Shown piece after piece: positions 1 through 9,749 of a stretch of DNA of 64,000 nt (position 1 is its first letter; the number at the start of each line of letters is the position of its first letter). The translations under genes and the position numbers were made by a program. Origin of the DNA: Xanthobacter agilis (GTDB lineage: Bacteria; Pseudomonadota; Alphaproteobacteria; Rhizobiales; Xanthobacteraceae); contig NZ_JABWGX010000026.1 of the NCBI RefSeq assembly GCF_021730435.1, positions 1-64,000 of the forward strand, written 5' to 3'. The notes beneath the pieces are model-generated. The model saw only the letters and a program-made list of their open reading frames with translations. It searched no databases and was not told the DNA's origin.

Positions 1-1
1 C

Positions 2-97
2 GGCCTCACACCCTTCGAATACATCTGCAAATGCTGGACAATCGAGCCGGAACGCTTCAGCCTAAACCCGCACCATCAAATGCCGGGACCAAACAGC
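2..97 (+). pseudogene. IS481-type transposase, C-terminal scrap
   Basis: Read from base 2, the frame gives GLTPFEYICKCW, then PERFSLNPHHQMPG, which is the conserved C-terminal end of IS481-family transposases. The 5' part lies outside the window. The usual stop right after the final PGLN-type motif is not kept: the frame reads on past position 97. I therefore treat it as a remnant or as the end of an element just left of the window. A more decayed homologous end is found at 22330-22432. Confidence 0.7.
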
Positions 98-310
98 TAT
101 GGACCATGCCTATGGAGCGGGTGGCCCAACGCGCCCACCTCCTCGCTCCCTTACTCCTCACGAACCCCGCCCATAGTCCCTTTGCGCCGGGCCTCACCCT
201 CTCCACCCGCCTGACCTTCCTTTGCCGCATCGCCACACCGGGCCGTCGCTCGAAGGTCCAGTGGAAAAATTGGACGGTGGCGACATGTGGTGGCGACACG
301 ACCCAAAACG

Positions 311-339
311 CAAAAAGGCCGCCCTAAGGCGACCTTTGC
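311..339 (-). terminator. Intrinsic terminator after tRNA-fMet
   Basis: On the minus strand, just downstream of the tRNA, a stem AAAGGTCGCC / GGCGGCCTTT with a four-base loop is followed by a T run. This is a standard rho-independent terminator for the tRNA transcript. Confidence 0.7.
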
Positions 340-364
340 AAAAGTCTTGAAGTTCAATAGTTTT

Positions 365-442
<78 letters not shown>

Positions 443-1195
443 TCACCACCGAACCGCCAGCTCGTTGCCGCGTCGTTCGGTGACGCCTATGTAGCAACCT
501 GCCCCTCGGAAGGAAAGGGCTGGCTGCCAAAAAAACGTCATGACAGGCATATTTAGCCCTTTGCCTGTGGATGGCGTGGGGCGGGATCCCCTTGGAAATT
601 CGCGCAAAGGCTTGCCAGTGTTGAGCCGGCAGAGGGAAAACGCGCGCCGTCGAGATGTGGGCGATGGGCGGCCATCTTGGGAGCGAAACCGCATTGCGCC
701 GGTTCTCTCTGGGAGAGGCCCGGGCATCGGTGCCATCTCGGGGTTGGCGGGTGCAGAAGGGGTCGTCGGTCCCGATCGTCGCGTCTCGGGCGTCGAAACG
801 CGTATGCGGCGCGTGTTCCGTTCGCTTTGCCTCACGGCGAATGCCCGGCGGGCGGGGCCTTGCCCCTCCCCATCGAACGCGGTCTTTGACCCATGCCGAG
901 ACGATCGGCCCCGGTTTCGGACCGGGGCCGCGTGAGTTCGTTCGGAAGTCGCGCAGGCTGAACCAAAGGCCCCTGAGTCGTGCTCATGGGCTTTTGGCAT
1001 ATCCCATCGGGTTCTGCGCCGGGCGCGCTTGACCGAAGGCTTGTGCATCGCGATGGATGGCTTGAGCGTTTCCGCGCGCAAAGCGGCGTCCCGACGCGGG
1101 CGTTGATTGAGCGGGGCAATCATCCCCGGCGTATCCCAGCCGGGTCCGGGGGGTAGGGCCGCGCATCAGGGCCTGTGGTCGAGCCCTGCGGCCGG
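443..1195. other. Gene-free stretch
   Basis: No convincing gene is seen in these about 750 bases. All six frames have open stretches because the GC content is high, but none resembles a known family or carries a good ribosome site. The part next to 443 should hold the promoter of the minus-strand tRNA-Met. Confidence 0.5.
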
Positions 1196-1957
1196 TCAGG
1201 CCGGCATCTGGAAATCGAGCAGTTTGCCTTGCGGGAAATCGTAGAGCTTCCCGGTTTCGGTGAAGCTCGGCAGGCACAAGGGCAGGATCGCCGCGGCCGC
1301 GTCCTCGGGGGTGGGCAGGGTCGTCGGGTCTTCGCCGGGGAAGGCCTTGGCGCGCATGAGCGTGCCAATCGGTCCCGGATTGAACAGGTTCACCTTGAGA
1401 TTGCCGTTGATGGCTTCCGCTGCCCAGGTGCGGGCCATGACCTCCAGGGCCGCCTTGGTGATGGCATATGGCCCCCAATAGGCGCGCGCCTTGTGGGCGG
1501 CGCCGGAGGAGATCACCACCGCGCGCGCAGTGGTGGACAGGCGTAGCAGGGGATCGAAGGAGCGGATGCAGCGCCAATTGGCGGTAATGTTCACCGCCAC
1601 CGTCGCGTCCCAATCCTTCGGGAGCACATGCCCGAGCGGGGAAAGCGGCCCCAGCACGCCGGCATTGGCCACATAGATGTCGAGTCGGCCATAGCGCTCA
1701 TACAGCGCGCCGCCCAGGCGGTCGATGCCTTCGCTGTCCTTGAGGTCCAACGGCACCAGAGTGGCGCTGGCGCCCATGGCGGTGATGGCGTCGTCCAGTT
1801 CCTCGAGCCCGCCTTCGGTGCGCCCCACCGCCACCACATGGGCGCCGGCCGCGGCCAGGGCGAGGGCGGTCGCGGCGCCGATGCCGCGGGTGGCGCCGGT
1901 GACGAGGGCGATCTTGTCGGAGAGAGGCTTGCCGCCGGTCGGGCTGATGTCGGTCAT
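1196..1957 (-). CDS. SDR-family NAD(P)-dependent oxidoreductase
   Basis: A 253-residue classical short-chain dehydrogenase/reductase. The Rossmann cofactor loop TGATRGIGAAT is near residues 20-30, the NAG motif near residue 98, and the catalytic Ser plus YAITK (Tyr-xxx-Lys) near residues 149-168. Length matches the classical SDR family (about 250). Cytoplasmic; the substrate cannot be told from sequence. It is downstream of purF on the same strand but separated by about 310 bases, so it may be transcribed on its own. It has no link with the second SDR at 40825-41577, which belongs to the ICE. Confidence 0.9.
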   Translation of the reverse strand: MTDISPTGGKPLSDKIALVTGATRGIGAATALALAAAGAHVVAVGRTEGGLEELDDAITAMGASATLVPLDLKDSEGIDRLGGALYERYGRLDIYVANAGVLGPLSPLGHVLPKDWDATVAVNITANWRCIRSFDPLLRLSTTARAVVISSGAAHKARAYWGPYAITKAALEVMARTWAAEAINGNLKVNLFNPGPIGTLMRAKAFPGEDPTTLPTPEDAAAAILPLCLPSFTETGKLYDFPQGKLLDFQMPA

Positions 1958-2267
1958 GGGTGCTCCGCGGGCGTTATCGTTGACAGACGAAATGAGCGGT
2001 GATCGCGTCCAAAGTCCAGGCTCGCCCCGGTACTTCCCCTGGGCGTGACGCCGCAGTTCTGGGGGTGACGCGCCGGCGCCTTGTGCCCCGCTGTGCGGGC
2101 AGGGCCAGATGCGCGGGGCTTCGCGACCGCCGGGGCATTGGGGCCTTCCGGGGATCTACGGCAGTTTGCAGAGGCGGCAGGCGAGCTCTGCACGGAGACG
2201 CCATCGGTTCAGCGAAGGGGGAGCCCCCCAGGGGCTGGGGCGGCACCTGTGTGCCGCCCGGATGGGC

Positions 2268-3779
2268 TCAGCTCGCTTCGGCCAGGAGCGAGAGCTGTTG
2301 CGCGCCGACCGCGCCAGAGCGATCGGTGAGCGGGGTAGGGTAGTCGCCGGTGAAGCAATGGTCCGTGAACTGCGGACGCACCGGGTCCCGCCCCTCATAG
2401 CCCATGGCGCGGTAAACCCCATCCACGGTCAGGAAGGCGAGGCTGTCGGCGCCGATGTAGCGGCGCATGCCTTCCAGGTCATGGGTCGCCGCCAGCAGCT
2501 TGTCGCGATCCGGCGTGTCGATGCCGTAATAGTCGGGATGGGTAATCGGCGGCGAGGCGATGCGGAAATGCACTTCCTTGGCGCCGGCATCGCGCATCAT
2601 CTGCACGATCTTCACCGAGGTGGTGCCGCGCACGAGGCTGTCGTCCACCAGCACGATGCTTTTGCCTTCCACCACCGAGCGGTTGGCGGAATGCTTCATA
2701 CGCACGCCCTGGTCGCGGATGGACTGGGTGGGCTGGATGAAGGTGCGCCCCACATAATGGTTGCGGATGATGCCGAGTTCGTAGGGAATCCCAGAGTGCT
2801 GCGAGAAGCCGATGGCCGCCGGCACGCCGGAATCCGGCACCGGCACGATCACGTCGGCATTCGCCGGGCTCTCCTGCGCCAGCACCTTGCCGAAGGTTTT
2901 GCGCACCTGATAGACGGACCGGCCGCCCACCACGGAATCCGGGCGGGCGAAATAGATGTATTCGAAGATGCAGGGGCGCGCCGGCACTTCCGGGAACGGC
3001 TTATAGGATTGCAGGCCGTCCTCGTCGATGACGATGACCTCGCCGTTCTCCACATCGCGCACATAGCGCGCGCCGATGATGTCGAGCGCGCAGGTCTCCG
3101 AGGCGAGGATGGGCGAGCCGTCCAGGGTGCCGAGCACCAGGGGGCGGATGCCGAGCGGGTCGCGGGCGCCGATGAGCTTCTTGTTGGTGAGCGCCACCAG
3201 GGAATAGGCGCCTTCCAGGCATTGGATCGCGTCGACGAAACGGTCGATGAAGCGCGGCTTGCGGGAGCGGGCGACGAGGTGGAGGATCACCTCGGTGTCG
3301 GTCGTCGACTGGGTGATGGCCCCTTCGCGCACGAGCTGCTTGCGCAGGGTGAGGCCATTGGTGAGGTTGCCGTTATGGCCCACCGCGAAGCCGCCCGCGT
3401 CGAGTTCGGCGAACAAGGGCTGCACGTTGCGCAGCAAAGTTTCGCCGGTGGTGGAATACCGAACGTGGCCGATGGCGGAATCCCCCGGCAGGCGGTCGAT
3501 CACCGCGGCATCGGAGAAGGCGTCGCCCACGAGCCCGAGCCGGCGCTCCGAATGGAACCGCCGGCCATCGAAGGAGACGATGCCGGCGGCTTCCTGTCCA
3601 CGATGCTGCAAGGCGTGCAGGCCGATGGCCGTCACCGCCGCGGCGTGGGGATGGTTGTAGATGCCGAAGACGCCGCATTCCTCACGCAGGCGATCGCCGT
3701 CGAGATCGAAGTCGAGCCCGGAGGAATAACGGGAGTGTTCTCCCGCGCCGTTCATGCCGTCCGCGTTCATCTTGTCCAT
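2268..3779 (-). CDS. purF: Amidophosphoribosyltransferase PurF
   Basis: Catalyses the first committed step of purine synthesis, making phosphoribosylamine from PRPP and glutamine. The start at 3779 is chosen for its strong ribosome site GGAGGTG just upstream; it gives 503 residues. The N-terminal nucleophile Cys is residue 35 in EECGVFGI, so a propeptide of about 34 residues must be removed. The glutaminase motif LHALQHRGQEAAG follows, and the C-terminal PRPP-binding loop VLVDDSLVRGTTS is intact. cvpA lies 22 bases upstream on the same strand, the purF-cvpA pairing common in proteobacteria (reversed order here). Confidence 0.97.
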   Translation of the reverse strand: MDKMNADGMNGAGEHSRYSSGLDFDLDGDRLREECGVFGIYNHPHAAAVTAIGLHALQHRGQEAAGIVSFDGRRFHSERRLGLVGDAFSDAAVIDRLPGDSAIGHVRYSTTGETLLRNVQPLFAELDAGGFAVGHNGNLTNGLTLRKQLVREGAITQSTTDTEVILHLVARSRKPRFIDRFVDAIQCLEGAYSLVALTNKKLIGARDPLGIRPLVLGTLDGSPILASETCALDIIGARYVRDVENGEVIVIDEDGLQSYKPFPEVPARPCIFEYIYFARPDSVVGGRSVYQVRKTFGKVLAQESPANADVIVPVPDSGVPAAIGFSQHSGIPYELGIIRNHYVGRTFIQPTQSIRDQGVRMKHSANRSVVEGKSIVLVDDSLVRGTTSVKIVQMMRDAGAKEVHFRIASPPITHPDYYGIDTPDRDKLLAATHDLEGMRRYIGADSLAFLTVDGVYRAMGYEGRDPVRPQFTDHCFTGDYPTPLTDRSGAVGAQQLSLLAEAS

Positions 3780-3801
3780 TTTGCACCTCCGCTCGGCGGC
3801 C

Positions 3802-4533
3802 CTACTGGCCAGTGCCGCGCGTGCTCTCCAGCAATTGATCGAAACCCTGCTGATCCGTGCGCCGATAATTGGCGGTTGCGGACCCTTGGTTTCCTTGGGC
3901 TCCCTGACCGGCCGTTCCGCGGGCGGCATCTGCCGCCTTGCCTTGAGCCCCAAGACCCATGTTGTCCGAACGCGGCCCCCCCGCCGGGGCAGCGGGCGTT
4001 TCGCCCTCCTCGGGGACGGGCTGCTTCTTTAGCTTGTTCAAAATGGTGTTTTCAGGGTCATCCGGCAACTGGGCCATCAGCCAATCGCCCGCACTTTGCA
4101 GGGCGGGACGGGATTTTGCGTTCACAACCCACGGCGGCTGGCTCTTCACCGGAACCAGCCAGTTGAAGAACAGGAAGGCCACGACCATCACGAGCAGGCC
4201 GCGGGCGAGGCCGAACAGAAAGCCCAGGCTCCGGTCGAGAGCACCGATTCGGCTGTCGAGCACCACGTCGGAAATGCGCGCGCTGACGATGGAAGCGATG
4301 AGAAGGGTGCCGAGAAAGAGTATTCCCACGGTTGCCGCAGTGGCGGCTGTGTCCTGGGAGATGTACTGCTTCACGTAAGGCAGCACCGGCTTGTAGAAGA
4401 AGAGCGTGACGCCCGCGGCGACAGCCCACGACAGGATGCTGAAGACTTCGCGCAGAAGCCCCCGCACCATGGCGAGGATGCCCGAAATCAGCATCACGGA
4501 AATGACAATGATGTCCAGTAGGGTGACAGGCAT
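3802..4533 (-). CDS. cvpA: CvpA-family membrane protein
   Basis: A 243-residue protein with four hydrophobic segments in the first 140 residues (starting LLDIIVISVMLISGILAMVRG) and a long Gly/Ala/Gln-rich soluble tail. This is the CvpA (colicin V production) layout, an inner-membrane protein whose exact role is unsettled. It directly precedes purF, the usual partner. The low-complexity tail from about residue 175 is longer than in the E. coli protein and is common in alphaproteobacterial versions. Confidence 0.9.
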   Translation of the reverse strand: MPVTLLDIIVISVMLISGILAMVRGLLREVFSILSWAVAAGVTLFFYKPVLPYVKQYISQDTAATAATVGILFLGTLLIASIVSARISDVVLDSRIGALDRSLGFLFGLARGLLVMVVAFLFFNWLVPVKSQPPWVVNAKSRPALQSAGDWLMAQLPDDPENTILNKLKKQPVPEEGETPAAPAGGPRSDNMGLGAQGKAADAARGTAGQGAQGNQGSATANYRRTDQQGFDQLLESTRGTGQ

Positions 4534-4656
4534 TGGTGCATCGATCCGTGGTCGGTATGGCGCGGGACAGGCATGCCCCGCCGCTCCACGTCATGCGGAG
4601 CGCGCCGCGCGGGTCATATAGCCCGCACATCCCGCCCCGTCATCCTTCCTGTTGCG

Positions 4657-6123
4657 TCAGTCCGAATAGTCATCGGATCCGGCGGTCGCGATGGCGGGTC
4701 GTGGATCCCCACCGCCGGCGGCACCTTGAGCCGGGCGCGGGGCTGTCTTTCGCGGTGCGCGGGCGGCGATGGACGCCACGAGCTGCGCCAGGGAGGAGAT
4801 GGCGTCCACCTCCACCGGCGGGGTGGAGCCGTCCTGACCGCCGGCGGGAATGACGGCGCGGGCGAAGCCGAGCTTCGCCGCTTCCTTCAGCCGGGCCGGG
4901 GCCTGCGACACCTGCCGCACCGCGCCGGTGAGGCTGGCCTCGCCGAAATAAACCGCATCCGCCGGCAACGGCGCTCCGGTGAGCGAGGACACCAGGGCCG
5001 CCGCGACCGCAAGGTCCGCCGCCGGCTCGGCAATGCGGAAGCCGCCGGCGACGTTGAGGTAGACATCATGCCCGCCGAGCCGCACGCCGCAGCGGGCATC
5101 CAGTACCGCCAGCACCATGGACAGGCGATTGGGGTCCCAGCCCACCACCGCGCGCCGGGGCGTGCCGAGGGAGGAGGGGGCGACCAGGGCCTGGATCTCC
5201 ACCAGCACCGGGCGCGTGCCTTCCATGCCGGCGAACACGGCGGTGCCCGGCGCGCCCAGGTCGCGGTTGGAGAGGAACAGCTCGGACGGGTTGGCCACTT
5301 CCTTCAGGCCGCCGCCGGTCATCTCGAACACGCCGATTTCATCGGTGGGGCCAAAGCGGTTCTTCTGCGCCCGCAGCACGCGGAATTGATGGCCGCCGTC
5401 GCCCTCGAAGGAGAACACCGCATCCACCATGTGCTCCACCACGCGCGGGCCGGCGATCTGGCCATCCTTGGTGACGTGGCCGACCAGGATCACGCAGGCG
5501 CCGGTCTGCTTGGCGTAGCGCACCAGGAGCTGGGCCGAGGTGCGCACCTGGGTTACCGTGCCGGGCGCCGATTCCACGCTGTCCGACCACATGGTCTGGA
5601 TGGAATCGATGACCACCACATGCACCGGCGGCCCACCCGCGAGGGTGGCGAGGATGTTCTCGGCATTGGTTTCCGCCGCAAGGCCCACCTTGGCGCCGGC
5701 AAGGCCCAGGCGCTGGGCGCGCATGCGCACCTGGTCCACGGCCTCTTCGCCGGACACATAGACCACGTTGAGGCCGCGCGTGGCGAGCGCGGCGGAGGCC
5801 TGGACCAGAAGCGTGGATTTGCCGATGCCGGGATCGCCGCCGATGAGCAGGATGGAGCCGGGCACGAAGCCGCCGCCGGCTACCCGGTCCAATTCGCCGA
5901 TGCCGCACACGAGGCGCGGGGTGGGATTGCCGACACCCTCCAGGCTTTCCAGGGCGAAGGCCCGGCCCTTGCGGCTGGAGCGCTGGGCCGCGGGCACGGC
6001 GGCTGCGACCGCGACTTCCTCGGCGATGGTGTTCCACGCGCCGCAAGCGTCGCACTTGCCCTGCCAGCGGGAATAGACCGCGCCGCAGGACTGGCAGACG
6101 AAAGTGTGGTCGCGCTTGGCCAT
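4657..6123 (-). CDS. radA: DNA repair protein RadA
   Basis: A 488-residue RadA/Sms, a RecA-like ATPase that extends D-loops and processes branched recombination intermediates. It starts with the C4 zinc finger (CQSC, then CDAC, residues 9-26), then a RecA-type core with Walker A GGDPGIGKST, the RadA signature KNRFG, and a C-terminal Lon-like domain. Starting at 6123 puts the zinc finger at the expected distance from the N-terminus. It is on the same strand as cvpA and purF, about 120 bases upstream of cvpA. Confidence 0.97.
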   Translation of the reverse strand: MAKRDHTFVCQSCGAVYSRWQGKCDACGAWNTIAEEVAVAAAVPAAQRSSRKGRAFALESLEGVGNPTPRLVCGIGELDRVAGGGFVPGSILLIGGDPGIGKSTLLVQASAALATRGLNVVYVSGEEAVDQVRMRAQRLGLAGAKVGLAAETNAENILATLAGGPPVHVVVIDSIQTMWSDSVESAPGTVTQVRTSAQLLVRYAKQTGACVILVGHVTKDGQIAGPRVVEHMVDAVFSFEGDGGHQFRVLRAQKNRFGPTDEIGVFEMTGGGLKEVANPSELFLSNRDLGAPGTAVFAGMEGTRPVLVEIQALVAPSSLGTPRRAVVGWDPNRLSMVLAVLDARCGVRLGGHDVYLNVAGGFRIAEPAADLAVAAALVSSLTGAPLPADAVYFGEASLTGAVRQVSQAPARLKEAAKLGFARAVIPAGGQDGSTPPVEVDAISSLAQLVASIAARAPRKTAPRPAQGAAGGGDPRPAIATAGSDDYSD

Positions 6124-6251
6124 GAACCGTTCCGATAAGACGCCGATGGGGCGCGCCGACGAATCCGCCGCGCGCCCGCGCACCTTACATCATCGGCCGG
6201 TCTTGCTGGCGAGACCGCGCCCCACGCTTCGGGTTCGCGGGCACGCGCGGC

Positions 6252-6515
6252 TCAGCATGCCTCGCGCAGGGCCGGGGTCTGGAAGGTGGCAAGGCCGCAG
6301 GCGATGAGCTGCTCGATCTCGCGGAAGGTGGCTTCCATGTCGCCGGAGACCGCATCATGCAGGGCGCGCAGTTTTTCGGTGCGCTCGCGCTCGCGGCCTT
6401 CCAGCAGCGCAAGGGCGGCGCCGATGACGGCCTGCGGACCTTCGAAACGACCCGAGGCAATGAAGCTGTCAACAAGACCGGAGTGTTCCGGCGTAAGAGC
6501 GACTTGATCCGACAT
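6252..6515 (-). CDS. ParD-like antitoxin, no toxin alongside
   Basis: An 87-residue protein starting MSDQVALTPEH, with the ParD/CC2985 look: a short ribbon-helix-helix N-terminus (SGLVDSFIASGRFEGPQAVIGAAL) and a helical, charged C-terminal half (EGRERERTEKLRALHDAV). These proteins bind DNA and neutralise ParE-type toxins encoded just downstream. Downstream here are only about 130 bases before radA, too short for a ParE, and none is seen upstream. It is therefore an orphan, perhaps a relic of a lost toxin-antitoxin pair or a stand-alone regulator. Confidence 0.75.
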   Translation of the reverse strand: MSDQVALTPEHSGLVDSFIASGRFEGPQAVIGAALALLEGRERERTEKLRALHDAVSGDMEATFREIEQLIACGLATFQTPALREAC

Positions 6516-6748
6516 GAGGGCCTCCCCGCGAGCGCAAACGCGAATGCCAAACGCCTTCACCACCGCGGTTGAGGATCGGAAGCGCGCAGGACGTTCCGCC
6601 TTCCGCATCGACAACTGCGACCGATGGGCGGCTCTTCAGCGTGTGATGAGTGTGGCGGGGGTATGGTTAATTTTCGATTAAGACTTGGGGCGAAGCGGTG
6701 CCCCGCAAGGGCAAGCCGGACATTTTCGGGCGGGCTCCGGAATGCAAA

Positions 6749-6786
6749 CGGCCGGGGCGGTCAATCCGCCCCGGCCGCGATTTTTT
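6749..6786. terminator. Strong hairpin below the PiT gene
   Basis: A perfect 12-bp GC stem (CGGCCGGGGCGG at 6749-6760 and its complement at 6766-6777, loop TCAAT) followed by TTTTTT at 6781-6786. The T run is on the plus strand, so the classic terminator reads rightwards, but its place directly after the minus-strand phosphate transporter suggests it also ends that transcript. Confidence 0.65.
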
Positions 6787-6804
6787 GCTGTCAGCGGGGC
6801 GGCT

Positions 6805-8439
6805 TCACATGACCTGACGCAGCAGCAGATAGAGCCCGCCGGAGAGCACGATGGCCGCCGGCAGCGTGAGCACCCAGGCCATCAGCAGGTTGCGCACCGT
6901 GGACATCTGCAGGCCGGACCGGTTGGCCGCCATGGTTCCGGCGACGCCCGAGGACAGCACATGGGTGGTGGAGACCGGCAGGCCATACATGTCGGCGGCG
7001 CCGATGGTCGCCATGGCCACCATTTCTGCGGCGCCCCCCTGGGCATAGGTGAGGTGGGTCTTGCCGATCTTCTCGCCGACGGTGACGACGATGCGCTTCC
7101 AACCCACCATGGTGCCGAGGCCAAGGGCGATGGCCACCGCGATCTTCACCCACACCGGGATGAACTTGGTGGCCTGATCGAGCTGGTGCTTGAAGGCGCC
7201 GAGATTATCGCGCGCATTGGCATCGAGCTTGGGCGCGCCGAGCTTGTTCATCACCCGGATGGCCTCCGAGGCGAGGTACATGTCGTTGCGCATGTTCGAG
7301 ACCGAGGCCGCCGGCACTTGGGCCAGGGTCTCGTGCGAAGCCACCATGTCGGAAATCTCGCGCGTCACCTGGGCCAGGGCCGGCACGGTTTCGGGCGTTG
7401 GGACGTGATCGCGGACGTAGGCGGTGAGCACCTCGCGCGGGTTCGCCGGCGTGGCGGCATTGCCGGCCGCCTTCTGCAACGAGGCCTCCGTGGCCTGGGC
7501 GATGGCGCGGAACTGGGCCACCTCCTCCACGTTCACGGCGCGGTTGAGGGCATAGGCAGTGGGCACGATGCCGATGAGGATCAGCATGATGAGCCCCATG
7601 CCCTTCTGCCCGTCGTTGGAGCCGTGGGCGAACGACACGCCGGTGCAGGTGAGCACCAGCAGGCCGCGAATCCACCACGGCGGCGGCTTGTGGCCATCGG
7701 GCGCGCGATAGAGCGCGGGATTGTGCACGGTGAGCTTCAGCGTCAGCAGCAGCAGGCCGGCAGCGATGAAGCCGATGATGGGAGAGAACAGGAGCGAATA
7801 GCCCACGTTCGCGGCCTGGCCCCAATCCACCCCGGACGTGCCATCGCGCCCCTGCACCAGCTGATTGGCCACGCCGACGCCGATGATGGAGCCGATGAGG
7901 GTGTGGGAGGACGAGGCCGGAAGGCCCAGCGACCAGGTGCCCAGATTCCACAGGATGGCCGCGATCAGCAGCGCGAACACCATCGCCATGCCGGCGCCGG
8001 AGCCCACGTTGAGGATCAACTCCACCGGCAGCAGCGACACGATGCCGAACGCCACCGCGCCTGAGGATGTCAGCACCCCGAGGAAGTTCCAGGAGCCGGA
8101 CCAGACCACCGCGAAATGCGCGGGCAGCGAATTGGTGTAGATCACAGTCGCCACCGCATTGGCGGTGTCGTGGAAACCGTTCACGAACTCGAAGGCCAGC
8201 GCGATCAGCAGGGCGACCACAAGCAGGATGAACGGGAGGATGGCGAGGGTGCTGGTGCCCGAATCGACCACATCCCGCCAGATGGAAAACCCGGTGAAGC
8301 TCAGGCCGCCGATCAGCAGGGCGAAGAACAGGAAGACTTCAAGAAGACCATGGTCGCGATCCATGGACGCCCGGCGGGGCGCGCTGTGGTGATGGCTCCC
8401 GGCCGGTGCGGCGTGGTGCGGCGTCGCGGCTTGCGACAT
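6805..8439 (-). CDS. PiT-family inorganic phosphate transporter
   Basis: A 544-residue polytopic inner-membrane protein of the PiT family, which takes up phosphate (as metal-phosphate) with the proton gradient. Both halves carry the family repeat: FEFVNGFHDTANAVAT with PASSSHTLIG in the first, and FAHGSNDGQKGMG with PVSTTHVLSSG in the second, separated by a hydrophilic region of about 150 residues with charged helices. The start at 8439 has GGAGACG just upstream; an in-frame ATG four codons earlier lacks one. The N-terminus is His/Ala-rich and non-conserved. Confidence 0.93.
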   Translation of the reverse strand: MSQAATPHHAAPAGSHHHSAPRRASMDRDHGLLEVFLFFALLIGGLSFTGFSIWRDVVDSGTSTLAILPFILLVVALLIALAFEFVNGFHDTANAVATVIYTNSLPAHFAVVWSGSWNFLGVLTSSGAVAFGIVSLLPVELILNVGSGAGMAMVFALLIAAILWNLGTWSLGLPASSSHTLIGSIIGVGVANQLVQGRDGTSGVDWGQAANVGYSLLFSPIIGFIAAGLLLLTLKLTVHNPALYRAPDGHKPPPWWIRGLLVLTCTGVSFAHGSNDGQKGMGLIMLILIGIVPTAYALNRAVNVEEVAQFRAIAQATEASLQKAAGNAATPANPREVLTAYVRDHVPTPETVPALAQVTREISDMVASHETLAQVPAASVSNMRNDMYLASEAIRVMNKLGAPKLDANARDNLGAFKHQLDQATKFIPVWVKIAVAIALGLGTMVGWKRIVVTVGEKIGKTHLTYAQGGAAEMVAMATIGAADMYGLPVSTTHVLSSGVAGTMAANRSGLQMSTVRNLLMAWVLTLPAAIVLSGGLYLLLRQVM

Positions 8440-8574
8440 GAACGTCTCCATTCAACCATCGGAGGACCGCCCCATGTGGCGATCACGACTTCGTTGACAG
8501 GAGGCGGTGACAGGTGAGTGACGCCCGGACGTCGGGTTTTGACGGTATCGGTGGATTTCAGCGCGCCGCGCCGC

Positions 8575-9648
8575 TTACCCACCGATGTACCGGCGCAGAT
8601 AACGCCCGCCGAGGGCGGTGAGCACCTCATAACCGATGGTGCCGGCCTTTTGCGCCAGCTCGTCCACGGTGATGCCTTCGCCCAGGAACACCGCCGTGTC
8701 GCCGCGCATCACCGCATCCGGGGCCAGGTCGGTGATGTCGAGGGTGGCGAGATCCATGGAGATTCGCCCCACCAGCGGGCACCGTCGGCCCGCGAGAACG
8801 GCTTCCGCGCCCTTGCGCGCATCGGTGGAGCCGGCGGCGCGGAAGAAGCCGTCCGCATAGCCGATGTGCACGGTGGCGAGCCGGCTGTCGCGGCTGAGGC
8901 GCTCGGTGGCGCCATAGCCCACGGTTTCGCCGGCGGGGGCGGTGCTCACCTGGATCACCTTTGCTTCCAGCCGCACCACGGGGCGCAGCGGCGGCACGCC
9001 GGTGATGGCCACGCCGCCGTAAAGGAAGATGCCGGGGCGCACCAGGTCGAAGCGGAACTCGCGACCCATCAGCGTGCCGGCGGAATTGGCGAGCGACGCC
9101 TTCACCCGCGGAAAGCGCTGGACCACATCGGCGAACACCAGCCGCTGACGGGCTGTCAGCACATGGCCGGGGGTGTCGGCGCAGGCAAGGTGGCTCATGA
9201 TGAGGCTCGGCGTGAAGCCGAGCATCCGGTAGGTCTCGGACAGGCGGGCCGCCTCCTCGAGCGCGATGCCGAGCCGATGCATGCCCGTGTCCACATGGAT
9301 CGCGGCGGGCAGGCTCACGGAATTGTCGCGGCAATAGTCGCTCCACTCGCCGATTTCGGGCGCGGAGCCGAGCACGGGGCGGATGTCGCTGGCGGCGAAC
9401 AGGCCGGCGGTGCCGGGCAGGAGGCCATTCAGGGCATAAATGGTGGCATCCGGCAGCAACCCGCGCAGCTGCTGGGCCTCCTTCAGATGCGCGACGAAAA
9501 AGGTGCGCGCGCCGACCCGCCACAATGCGGGCGCGACCTTGTCGATGCCGAGGCCGTAGGCATTGGCCTTCACAACCGCCGCGCATTCGGCCGGGGCCGA
9601 GAGGGCCGCGAGCGTGCGCCAATTGTCAGCGATGGCGGAAAGATCCAC
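8575..9648 (-). CDS. alr: Alanine racemase
   Basis: A PLP enzyme that makes D-alanine for peptidoglycan. The PLP-lysine motif AVVKANAYGLG and the C-terminal catalytic region (VGYGATERL, then HIGYADGFFRA with the catalytic Tyr, and GRISMD) are intact. The start is uncertain: the conserved frame continues upstream (ELEAGAILTVDLSAIADNW) but has no ATG, GTG or TTG before it runs into dnaB; the GTG at 9648 gives 357 residues, a normal Alr length, yet removes the first beta strand. A start inside dnaB near 9915 is the alternative. It follows dnaB on the same strand, likely co-transcribed. Confidence 0.88.
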   Translation of the reverse strand: MDLSAIADNWRTLAALSAPAECAAVVKANAYGLGIDKVAPALWRVGARTFFVAHLKEAQQLRGLLPDATIYALNGLLPGTAGLFAASDIRPVLGSAPEIGEWSDYCRDNSVSLPAAIHVDTGMHRLGIALEEAARLSETYRMLGFTPSLIMSHLACADTPGHVLTARQRLVFADVVQRFPRVKASLANSAGTLMGREFRFDLVRPGIFLYGGVAITGVPPLRPVVRLEAKVIQVSTAPAGETVGYGATERLSRDSRLATVHIGYADGFFRAAGSTDARKGAEAVLAGRRCPLVGRISMDLATLDITDLAPDAVMRGDTAVFLGEGITVDELAQKAGTIGYEVLTALGGRYLRRYIGG

Positions 9649-9749
9649 CGTGAGGATGGCGCCGGCCTCGAGTTCCTCGGCGGCGCGCTCCTGTTCCGTC
9701 TGCTGCGGCGCCGTGCTTGCGGGCAGGACGGCGGGGATGCCCTCGCCGT

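Noticed and set aside
443-1123. 226-codon minus-strand frame after the tRNA-Met
   Set aside because: Arg/Pro/Ser-rich composition typical of shadow frames, no ribosome site, no motif.
2109-4166. 685-codon open frame on the plus strand
   Set aside because: It is antisense to purF and cvpA and has no family resemblance; long shadow frames are expected in GC-rich DNA.
4573-6138. 521-codon plus-strand frame
   Set aside because: Antisense to radA, which has full domain support.
6185-6251. ParE toxin after the ParD-like gene
   Set aside because: Too short; no ParE motif in any frame.
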